Below are positions 10,093 to 19,107 of a stretch of DNA of 21,897 nt, in pieces. The notes below the pieces were generated by a model, which searched no databases, was not told where the DNA came from, and was given only the letters and a program-made list of their open reading frames with translations. Both the position numbers and the translations under genes were made by a program. The stretch's first letter is position 1, and each line of letters opens with the position of its first letter. Origin of the DNA: Actinomortierella ambigua (lineage: Eukaryota; Mortierellomycota; Mortierellomycetes; Mortierellales; Mortierellaceae); NCBI GenBank assembly GCA_016098155.1, contig JAAAJB010000579.1, forward strand, positions 1 through 21,897, written 5' to 3'.

Positions 10093-11459
10093 CTTGACTT
10101 GCAGTAGTGTGAGAAGATGGTTTCGTGGACAGAAAGCTAGCCAATGGGGGCCGTGGGATTCGACAGAGTCATAATTACAACTCGTGCTCTTGCAGCGATG
10201 GTGCCTATCTCCCCCTCTCCCCGCAACTTTCAGACAACCAGTAGCAAGGATTACACCCATCGACGCCGTCGCCGCGCCCATTTCAAGATAACTTTTCACT
10301 GGTCGATATGGCGCACAACGTGGAATTGATCTATCCATCTTCTATGCCAACCCAGCCTATCAGTAACTTTGCTTCAAAACTCAGACACGCATGGGGTGGA
10401 CACTCCCACCCATCCATATCCAGAACTATGTTGGACGAAGTACAGTACAAGTACAGATGCTCATTGACACAAAAGGCGCACTGCACTGTTGTTCAGTGCG
10501 TCGGATCTGCCACTCAAACGTGTTTCATAAGGTTGTGAAATGATACGATGGAGTTCCACAGGCGAGCGCCGAGTACAATGGTAGCAGTAATAGTTTGTTC
10601 GAAGACCATTTCCGACCTTTGACACCGCTTGGCGTGGTTTGGAGCTCATTGGTCCTTGATCTTTGGCGCGTAAGTCCCTCTGAAGATAACGAGCCTTGGC
10701 CACCCCTTCCTTCATCATCAGCTGGAACCACTCTCATCCGAAAAAGGAGAATGTAGTTGGAAGGAACTTCCTTGATTGTTGGCTCGTGAGGTACAAGGGC
10801 AAGTACAGTACACCACATTATGGCAGGGCAGGGCGTGGTGGTGGAGACCATAGCGTGCTATTGTAATTTCCCCATGTACTTGTGTCAGTCGCGACGGGGG
10901 GTGGAGGCAAAGAAAGCGTGGTCGCACGTCCCTTCACCCGTCCATTAGTTTTCCCTCGTTCACGCACACGCACGTCGACACGGCTCTTCTCTCTCTTCCA
11001 CGATTTGAGGGAAGGGAGGCGAGGGCTATTTTGGCGATTAAGATTCGTCAGCTAGGGCAAACATTTTCGTCAATTCATTCGTCTAAAACATACAAACGTA
11101 AGTCTAATCGACAGGGCCTGCCCTGACTTTCTTCCCTGACGAACTGGGGATCGCAGGCATTTTCATTTTCGGTAGGAGTCCAACAACGTTGGCGTGTTGG
11201 TCTGCTTCCTGCTGTTTTTTCATCGTCGTCTTTCGCGAAACTTTCTTCAAAACTTCAGAGGTGGGCTGGGCATGAAGGAGAACAGAACAAACAGCAGGCC
11301 AACAAGAGACACAAGAGGAGGATTTCCGTCCAAAAAAGGAAGGAGTTTGCAAACCCACCCACCGCCCTGTCTGGACTGAATGAGACACCTTCACCATCCT
11401 CTCACCCTCGAGGCAAACAACGAAGCAGACAAAGAACACATTCAACAGCACCACCCACA

Positions 11460-13940
11460 ATGGAGAGCATCACCCAGTGGGACCCCAGTAAGGTCCACCA
11501 GTGGATGTGCTCCATAGGTTTTCCTGGCTACGAAAAGCAGATCAAGGGTACAACATCTCGATGCTCCGCGAAGGGCAACAATGCAATGGAAATGACAAGG
11601 CGTGCGTGACAGGGGCATTCTATAATCCTGTTCTAAATGCGCTTCTTTTTTTTTGGAATTCTCTCTCAATGCATTCATCGGACAACAGAAAATGGCATCT
11701 CAGGAGAACTACTCGTCCACCTAGACCATGCAGCCCTCAAGGACATGTCTATCTGGGAAGTTGGCAAGCGACTGTTGATTCTCAAGGCAATCTACCAGCT
11801 TAAAGTCTCGTATGGGATCGCTATGGAGCCTGGCGACTATGTTCCTCCAAGTACGTCTTCTGGATTCTGTATCGTGTCTCACGATGTGTTGCTTCGTTAA
11901 AGACATGTTGCTGACTTGCATGCATGCTTGCCTCTTTTTTTTTGGCTACTAGGTATTGCATTTGAAAACGTATGGATAGAGCAGGACCACTTTACTCACT
12001 TCTTCGTGGCATGGACCAAGAGAGCGTTCCTGCAAAAGCACTGACACATTCTCTTCTTCGGCTCTACAGGAATTCTCATACCAGGCGGCGTCCAGTCTGA
12101 GAACGGTCGAACAAGCATTGCATGAGAAAGGTATCTGCGTTTTTTGGAATGATCAAGACGGGACATGACTTTGAGGTTTCGCTGCGATAATACTGACTCG
12201 TTTTTTTTTATTGATTCATTTGATTTAAAAAAAAAATAGACAACACGATACAACATCTAGTGCGGGACGTAGAGAGAATGTCACGAGAGGTCAACCGCCT
12301 CAAGGACGACCTGCGATCGATGCAGAACGATCAAAAACCATTACCAGAGCCTGGTGCAGGACATGCCAAATCTACAGTCAATGGTCAGCCACTCTCCTCT
12401 AGTCTATCTTCTCCTTTGCCCTCGCCATCAACCTCAAAATTCAGTCCTCAACACCAACAACAGCAGGCCCTTTACTCACCATTCCATAACGTACGCTCGC
12501 CCCCTTTTTCTTCAGACTCTGGATTCCACTCTGTGCCTAACTCACCACACTCTGCTGTTGACCGTGCCCGCACCACTAATGACCCTGCAGAGGTAACGAC
12601 TGAAAGCCCTTTCGATAGTAGGAAAAAACCATTGCGTGGTACCCTTGAAGACTGCGTGACTTATATTTTTTTTGCCCCACTTGGCGTGATTAATTTTTTT
12701 AGGAGGCAAGAGCAGGATCACCAAGTGCCGAAGGAGCAGCAGCCATTAAAGTGTACGGAGGTCAAAAGCCATCCAGTAGCTCGCGCGAGCAAGGAGGAGA
12801 CACGTTCAAGAGCTTCCGCATCTCTCTGGACGACCCATGTTACAAAGTGCTTCCGGCAGCACTCAAAAAGTACAAGATCAACGACGACTGGCGCCAGTAC
12901 GCACTTTTCATTTGCTATGGTAACACAGAGAAGATTCTGACGTACAACGATAAGCCCCTCCTGCTGATGAAGCAACTCAAGGAGAACAACGAGGCGCCTG
13001 TCTTCATACTGAAGCACATCAAGCAGATGAAGTCACCAGCCGTCAGCACACCCTCCCCACCAACCTCACAACCCCCACCTCGGAAGAGCTCCGATCTACT
13101 CAACAAGGACCTACCTTTACCACCAGAGAGGTTGGGTGCTGGATCTGGTGCCGCTTCGGGTTACAGCAATGGTGCGCACCCTGTATTATCGGCACTCAAT
13201 GGGGCAGGGCTGCACCGGTCGGGGACTACAACCTCTATCAGGACGTCAAGCAAGACAGCGAATAGCACAAAGATCGACAAGGATAAGGACAAGGACAAGG
13301 ACAAGGACCTCGCTGGAGCGACTCTTGTCACGCTTTCGAGCTCAAGCATTGGCAGTCCCCTATCCACAGGGGGTCACAGCGCAGGTGCTTCGCTGTCACC
13401 TGCGACCAGCGAGCCACCAAAACCAGAAAATCATGTTCAAGAGACGGTAGAGGCTAGCGGCACCGCGGTTGCTCTGTACGAGTGGGAGGCGAAGCGCGAT
13501 GATGAACTGACGGTCAAAGTCGGCGATGTGTTTACGATCCTGAGCAAGGGTCATGGTTGGTGGGTGGTCCGAAGAGGAGAAAACGAGACGGGGTGGATCC
13601 CAGCTAGCATCCTGGCCGAGAGCAACTCCGAGGATGGCTACTTTTCGGCTGAAGGTGTCGCCATCTTTGACTTTATCAAGACAGGCCCGAACGAACTTAG
13701 CATCAAGAAGGGAAACAAGCTGGTATGTGAAAACACAAAGTTGGAGGTCTTAGCTTGCTCTTTTTTTTTCATGGCGCAATCAACTCCAAGCTCACATATG
13801 CTGTCTTTTTGATATGTTTCTTTACATTACCATAGAGAATCTTCCGTCGCCACCAGCACTGGCTTTTGGCAACATGCGACGGACAACGTGGCTGGGTGCC
13901 CAGTTGGTTCGTCAGCTTGGACTCGGAGACGAAGCCTTAA
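11460..13940 (+). CDS. STE50: Ste50/Ubc2-like MAPK-cascade adaptor (SAM, RA, two SH3)
   Basis: Adaptors of this type bind the MAPKKK Ste11 through the SAM domain and Ras-family GTPases through the RA domain, at the plasma membrane, in mating, filamentation and osmotic signalling. Seven exons: 11460-11547, 11689-11850, 11953-11969, 12070-12130, 12240-12592, 12703-13722 and 13836-13940. Introns are 141, 102, 100, 109, 110 and 113 bp, all GT-AG and in phase; product 601 aa. Visible domains: SAM about 7-70 (WDPSKVHQWM, IGFPGY, LLILKAI); coiled coil about 110-138; Ser/Pro linker; RA about 242-335 starting IKVYGG with KYKINDDWRQYALFICYG; Lys/Asp repeat linker; SH3-1 about 481-534 (VALYEWEAKRDDELT, GWIPASIL); SH3-2 about 545-597 (AIFDF, GWVPSWFV), split by the last intron. 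The two C-terminal SH3 domains match Ustilago Ubc2 rather than yeast Ste50. The start has good context (CACAATGG). The third exon is a 17-nt micro-exon. Confidence 0.92.
13276..13308 (+). repeat. GACAAG hexanucleotide repeat in the STE50-like CDS
   Basis: Alternating GAC/GAT and AAG codons encode a run of Asp-Lys pairs in the linker between the RA and first SH3 domains. It is an in-frame minisatellite likely to vary in length between strains. Confidence 0.85.
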
Positions 13941-14269
13941 TGGACAGCTCCCGCTCCCTCCCCCCTCACCCCAAATGGAAAGGGAGGGAATTCTTCATAC
14001 TGCCATCTCGCACGCTTACTTTCTCTCTTTTGTGCAATGCCATATACCCTGCGCTGTCTTTCTTTTCTTTTCTTTCCTTCCTTTCTTTTTCTCATCTTGT
14101 CATGCTTTTTATAGTATCTTCATTCCCCATGTCTCTTACGAGCGATGTACACCTCGTTTTTTTTTTCTTTTGATCTCACCAACTACAATATACAACCAGA
14201 GACGATGGAAGTGGCATCGTGTCTCGTTACATTTGAAAAGGAAAATACAGCCCTTTGAAACAGTTTAAG
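13941..14269. other. Convergent 3' region between the STE50-like and Myb-repeat genes
   Basis: The 329 bp between two convergent stop codons is strongly pyrimidine-rich on the plus strand (for example 14058-14098 and the T-run at 14158-14166). No canonical AATAAA was seen on either strand, so the poly(A) signals must be variants. No gene was seen. Confidence 0.6.
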
Positions 14270-17200
14270 CTAGTTAGTCTTGGACGAGACCTTTGAAAGG
14301 TCGACCTCGTCCACCAAGGAACACCATCGTAGACGGCATTCCCACAAGGTCCGGTCTGGGAAGAAGCGTGCAACAGAGAGCCAGTCTTCTCGGCCGAGCC
14401 ATTGGACAATCCGGAGTAGATCTTGATCCTCATCCTTTGTCCAGGTGGAGGCCATTACGTGAAGATAGTGTAGGTAGCTCGACTCGAACACGCGACGAGT
14501 AGGAGCCTTGGTCCATCCACTGACCTTGTGCTTCTTGTTCATGCGCTTGACCACTTCATCCCACAGACCCGATGTCGGCGCATACAGCTCCTGGGCCATC
14601 TCCTCCTCCGTCGTCGTCGTCGTCGTCGTCGTCACAGGGTCCATGGCACTCCGAGTCTGCTCAGAGACTACATCCACTGCCTCCATGATGGCCAAATATT
14701 CTTCGAGCGTCACCTCCATCGCCTTGTCTGACAGCGTGAAATACTTGCGTTGGATAGCCAGCAAGGAATAATGAGGCAAATAAAACCGCTGTAGCGTCCG
14801 TAGGAACATTGAGGATCCATTGATCGCATTGTTGCCCACACCAACATCACGGACACCTTGTTCAAGCAGGAGCACATCCTGCTCCGTCCACGCACCTTCG
14901 CCCGACGATGACGCACCGGGGCTCTCCGAGTTGACCGACTGGTCCTGTGACGGTTGTAATGTGGAGGCTGCTGCAATCTGTCGCAGTGATCGCCAGTGGT
15001 GGCTGCATGAAGACGGTGTCGCATCGCCGCCAACATGGCGCGCCACCCACTTCCAGTTGACCCAGTTGACCTGTACGCCACGCGTCCGGAGCCGCTGGCG
15101 GACCAGCTTTTGCAGCTTCACCGAGCGCTCTTTGGTCCATTGGAATTTGGGTTCCTCCGCCAGCGTCTTGGCCAGTTTGAGGCAAGCGCGGTAGAACTCG
15201 CCCTCGCCGACGGGGCCACTATCCTTGGATGGCTCTGCTGTTGTTGTTGACTCGCCCTCCTTTTCCTCCTCCTTCTCCTTCCACTTTGTGGCGTCGTGTC
15301 TCTTGCTGCTGCTGTGCGAGGAAGCAAGCTTTCGACGCAATGGCCTCGTCTTCTCTTCAAAGTACTGACGACATTGGTCGGCAGTCACCTGTCCTGAAGC
15401 GTCCTCGGTCGAAGCCATCGAGTCCTCATCGTGGCCGCCTCCTTCGGATGAGAGCTTGAAAGCAATATTTTCAAAGTTGGAGCCATTTTCGAGCCACAAA
15501 CGCCAGAACCGCGCCATCCTACGTCCATCTCTTTCAAAGCTCCATCGCAGACTACCCTCGCCGACAACATCCACCCCTTGCCGTCGCACGGGAAGATCGA
15601 GATGCTTCCAGTAAGCCTGGCACTCCTCGGGAGAGAACCGCTGCTCGTGGCGAAGGACGACACAGCCCGTGAGAGGATCGATTTTCTCGTCGCCTGGAGC
15701 TGCTGCGACGCCGTGCTGCTCGAGTGTCCGTGTCGAACGGCCATCCAGGATCTTGCGTGAAATCTCATTCCAGTTCCGTGGCCCATGTTGGAGCACATGC
15801 TGAATCAACGCCGTCTCTTCATCCACTGTCCAGTGCTTCCCGATCGCCCGCAGAACAGCATTCTGGTCCCAGTAGTCGGAAGGTAGCGAATGCGACGACG
15901 GGGGCTTGTTGGACTGGGCTTGAGATTTGGATTTCGCTCGCCCTGTAGACTTGCCGAGAACATCACGCTCATGATCAAACATCGCCCGCGAGTCGTCCTC
16001 GTCATCCTGGACATCCTCAAAGTAGGCGTCGTCCTCGTGACTCTCGGAATGATCGTCTTGGTCGTCATTATCGTACTCATCTACCATATCCTCACCGCCA
16101 TGACCGCGCACGCCGCTACGGAACTCCCCGGTCTCCTCGTTCCATGCATTATTATGTTGTAGACCATGAGGCTGTTCTTGGCGTGATGGCTGCTCATGTT
16201 TGTTGTTCATTGACACTGTTGATGTTGCTGATGATGCTACTCCTTCGGGAGGCGAGGGTGTAGATGATAGTGTTGACGCTGACTGAGGTTCTTGGCCCAA
16301 GGGATGAGACTGCTGTTCGTGTGGATCCTCCTCATAGGTCGTCGATGATGGCTTTGAGACACGCTGAAGCTCCTGCCACACCATTCTGCATTCAGTTATG
16401 TTCTTGCCGAGATTGCCTCCAATTGTAGCCCACGACAAGCCCTGGCGGACATAAAAATCGAGTCTGTCCAACATCTCCGGCGTCCATGCTTCATCTGAAT
16501 CCGTCTCGAGCACTGTGTAGAAGCGCGACAAGACCTGACGTGTCTTGACTCCAAGCGCGCGAGCAATATTCTGGAACGAGTCGCCTGCCTTATGCATCTG
16601 ACGAATTGTCTCATCCTCCCTCTCTGACCATGAATGCGGATCCAGTATCGGGCTCAACAAGCCACTCGTTGGAAAGGCTCCGTTGCTTGCGAGATAGGTG
16701 GGCACTGGTTGCATAGGAAATGCGAGATCACGGTTGTCGGACGGTTGTTGGGTGGCATCAAAGTCTCCACTCAAGATCTTTGTCATCTGTTGCATGGCGT
16801 TCCATTGACTTGTGGGCTGTCCTGAAGTGTCCGTGGGGGTGACGGCCACGAAAGACGCGTGAGTATCGCGAGATCCAGAGTTCCTCCGCAAAAAATAAGG
16901 CAGTGCCTCCTCTTTTAGAGTTGAGGGTGACCATCCATCAGAGACCTTTTCCTTTAACGTCAGGTTGTACCGGTTATAACAGGCCATAGGCACGACGCCA
17001 AAGGCCCTGCCTATCTGCCGCCATGTCCAGCCACGGCTGTGTAGTTCGACCAGCAGCGCGTCCAAAGTCGGCGTCCATCGCTGCCGTGACGTCTCGCGTC
17101 GGTCGCCGTTGGCGATCGCGTCCTGGAGCCTCTTCTTACGCTCTAACCGCCGCTCCTCCATCTTCGCCCTCCTTTCCTCCAAAAGTGCTTCCTGGTTGAT

Positions 17201-17880
17201 CTCCAGCCACTTTTCTCGGCAGGCATGGGGCGCCATATTGAGCTCGATGGCAATCTTGTTCCAGATCACGCGCTTCGCCACCATGCTGTTGAGCTTTTCT
17301 AGGTTCGCCTCGCTCCATCCTACACGCAGTTGAGGGTCGAGAAACTTTTTGTAGCGATAGTGACAAGCACCTGCGTCGATCCCGAGAGCTTCCCCAATCT
17401 CCGACCAAGCGGCGCCTTCGAGCCGCATCTCTAGAATTTTGGCGTCCTGCTCCCCAGAAAGGCTGAGAGTTCTGAAACGCTTTCGTGTTGTAGAACCATC
17501 CTTGAGTGCAGATTCGCTTCGTGCTGTCGTTGTCGTGTATTGATGGCGAGAGAGTGTCGTTGGCCGATGTTGATGTCCAATAACCGGGCGCCCGGGTGCT
17601 CCTGAGACACGAGGCTGCTGGGTATAGAACTTTATCCGATCATGATGGTGGCGGCGGCAACCTTGTCGTAGAGGATCTAAGAAAAAAAATAGATAGCAAT
17701 AAAAAAAGGCAAGGATGTATGAGTGAACAGCTCGTGTTGCTTGTTGGGCTCGTCCGAGACATGCAGCGATTGGCATGTCATACCCGACGCCTGGCCTAAC
17801 AGACAGAGCCCCTGCATGACTCTCCGGTGGCAGGTCAGGATGCGCTGTCGGGACATGAGGGCAATGTACGGTGGTGCCAT
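14270..17880 (-). CDS. Multi-repeat Myb/SANT-domain protein, probable DNA- or chromatin-binding
   Basis: The exact orthologue is not recognised. My model has two exons, 17880-17784 and 17676-14270, with a 107-bp intron (donor GTATGA, acceptor TTTTCTTAG) in matching phase; product 1167 aa. The second exon's frame also stays open leftwards to 17917, but that reading runs through a T-rich acceptor tract, so I reject it. At least ten Myb/SANT-like helical repeats can be seen by their spaced Trp and the W-x2-I/V core. Five are in the N-terminal half (about residues 104-147, 152-193, 232-275, 380-422 and 430-472) and about five more, divergent, from 646 to the C-terminus, the last starting near 1109 with STWTKDEDQD. 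A basic, coiled stretch (EERRAKMEERRLERKKRL) follows repeat 2. A very acidic segment (about 560-600) and a Lys-rich segment separate the two halves. A Thr8 run is encoded by an (ACG)8 repeat. The N-terminal 90 residues are Arg/His-rich and almost free of acidic residues. Single-copy and nuclear is likely. Confidence 0.82.
14610..14633 (-). repeat. Trinucleotide (GTC)8 repeat encoding poly-Thr
   Basis: Eight perfect GTC units on the plus strand read as ACG codons on the coding strand, giving eight threonines near residue 1050 of the Myb-repeat protein. It is a microsatellite inside coding sequence. Confidence 0.9.
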
Positions 17881-18897
17881 GCCGTGCAAAGTTGAATCCG
17901 TCTATATTCGTCGTCACTGGAAAACAAAAACAAGAGTATCGTTTTGAATGTCACTTGAGGCTGCACGGGTGCCTGGCCAAATGGCACCTTGGCGGATGTG
18001 GAGTACGTGTTTTTGAATCAGCTCGGAAGCCAAAAAACGTTTTTGACCATACTCGCAGCAAGACCGGCACCAAGAAACAAGCCACATAAATCAGTGTACG
18101 TAAAAAATCTAGTACGCGTAGTTGGTGCCAACCACTTCCCTCGGTTGAGTACCACATCGATCGTGCACCTTGTACCTGCATATCCCATTGTGTATGATGC
18201 CTGACCTCACACCAAGCAGATGGTGAAAAAATGTGCCAAAGATCACACTCAAGCACCTTTTTATGGCACGGACTGTCAGCCCCGTAGCAGCAGGATGATT
18301 TTATCCACGACATTCATCGACCAAGCATGCTTGTATATAGGTGACCTGGTCCCAAACCAAAATTTTATTTCAAATTATTCAAGAGGATGGCTAACTTACG
18401 CCCCGCGATGGTATGCCGATGCTTCTTAGGTGTCGTGCTCTTGCCCGAAAGAGTGAGACCTTTGATACCTCCAAAGCCTTGTGGGTCCCAGAATGAAGGA
18501 AAGAAAAGGTGGAGACTTGGAAGACGAGGGTCAAATACGAGGGGTGAGGATTATGCGACTATTTTCTTGAAGAGGAGGCTGTACTGGAGGTCGTTCCACT
18601 CAGGACACTCAAAATTACAACTGGTTAAGTATGGGCCATTCCTTGTTCGGAGAGAGAGGATTTCTATCCACACAACACCTCTATACCACCTTACCACTTT
18701 AGACAGCAAGAGACAGCCATTCATCTCCCCACTAATATTACTCTTCACCAACCATGCATTCTGAAAAGGCCTCATATGTTGGGCGCGATATGTATTGGAA
18801 AGAACCGAAGCTACTAGAATACTGTCAAGGGTGTAGAGAGAAAGTGCCGGGGTCTTAATGACCCTGCTAAAAAGAGATTCTTGATACTCTCTACTTT
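17881..18897. other. Intergenic, about 1 kb; no convincing gene
   Basis: It carries the 5' region of the Myb-repeat gene and the 3' region of the small cysteine-rich peptide gene. A small hairpin (17968-17973 with 17983-17988, GGTGCC/GGCACC) and a GGGTC/GACCC stem near 18850 were noted. A plus-strand frame at 18387-18764 (125 codons) has a TATATAG at 18334-18340. The opposite strand has a frame of about 135 codons broken by one stop. Neither resembles anything I know, so neither is called. Confidence 0.5.
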
Positions 18898-19107
18898 TTA
18901 GGTGCGGCAGCTGCGGCTGCAGTAGGCAGCCTCGCCGACCTGCTTCATGCAGAGGCGGTAGCAGTTGTGGTCACGGCACTCCAACTCGCAGTTGGGGAGA
19001 CGCGCCTTCTGGCACTGGAGGTAGCAGCTCTGCTGGGCCTGGACCGTGACAAGCATCATGGCGGCGAGGAGGGCGAGGAAGACAATGTTGCGAACGGAGA
19101 AGGCCAT
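18898..19107 (-). CDS. Small secreted cysteine-rich peptide with four C-x3-C pairs
   Basis: A 69-residue single-exon gene. Residues 1-24 are a strong signal peptide (basic Arg6, long Leu/Ala/Val core, cleavage after VQA). The mature peptide of about 45 residues has eight cysteines at 28, 32, 40, 44, 49, 53, 63 and 67. They form four C-x3-C pairs separated by 7, 4 and 9 residues, with many charged residues between. Pairs of C-x3-C linked by a short loop are the hallmark of disulfide-stapled helical hairpins (alpha-hairpinins); here two such units would lie in tandem. That fold is inference, and the loops are short for the family. The frame is open upstream to 19320, but a TATA box at 19185-19194 and a good start context (GCCATGG) fix the start at 19107. 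Such peptides in fungi are often antimicrobial or host-interaction effectors; no function is shown here. Confidence 0.85.
   Translation of the reverse strand: MAFSVRNIVFLALLAAMMLVTVQAQQSCYLQCQKARLPNCELECRDHNCYRLCMKQVGEAAYCSRSCRT

Larger units (their letters stand above)
9289..11459. other. Divergent intergenic region between MET6 and the STE50-like gene
   Basis: This 2.2-kb spacer contains the MET6 promoter at its left end (TATA box and AACTGTGG sites) and the STE50-like promoter at its right end. Between them are two long polypurine tracts, a C-run at about 9554-9565 and a small hairpin (10483-10499, GCACTG/CAGTGC). Open frames here are low-complexity Arg/Glu or Ser/Leu products of the GA tracts, so I call none of them. 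No tRNA, snRNA or mobile element was recognised. Confidence 0.55.

Noticed and set aside
9953..10338. Frames on both strands across the second polypurine tract
   Set aside because: Arg/Glu/Gly runs on one strand and Ser/Leu/Pro runs on the other come from simple-sequence DNA.
10477..10500. CGCACTG/CAGTGCG inverted repeat considered as a regulatory hairpin
   Set aside because: A short stem with alternative pairings in the middle of a long spacer, far from either gene; likely chance.
17677..17917. Unspliced N-terminal extension of the Myb-repeat frame
   Set aside because: It reads through a pyrimidine tract and acceptor (encoding a Phe/Tyr/Leu run). The spliced alternative has correct phase and typical intron length.
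17968..17988. GGTGCC/GGCACC inverted repeat considered as a tRNA or terminator part
   Set aside because: No neighbouring arms, A/B boxes or T-run make an RNA gene, and a 6-bp stem is common by chance.
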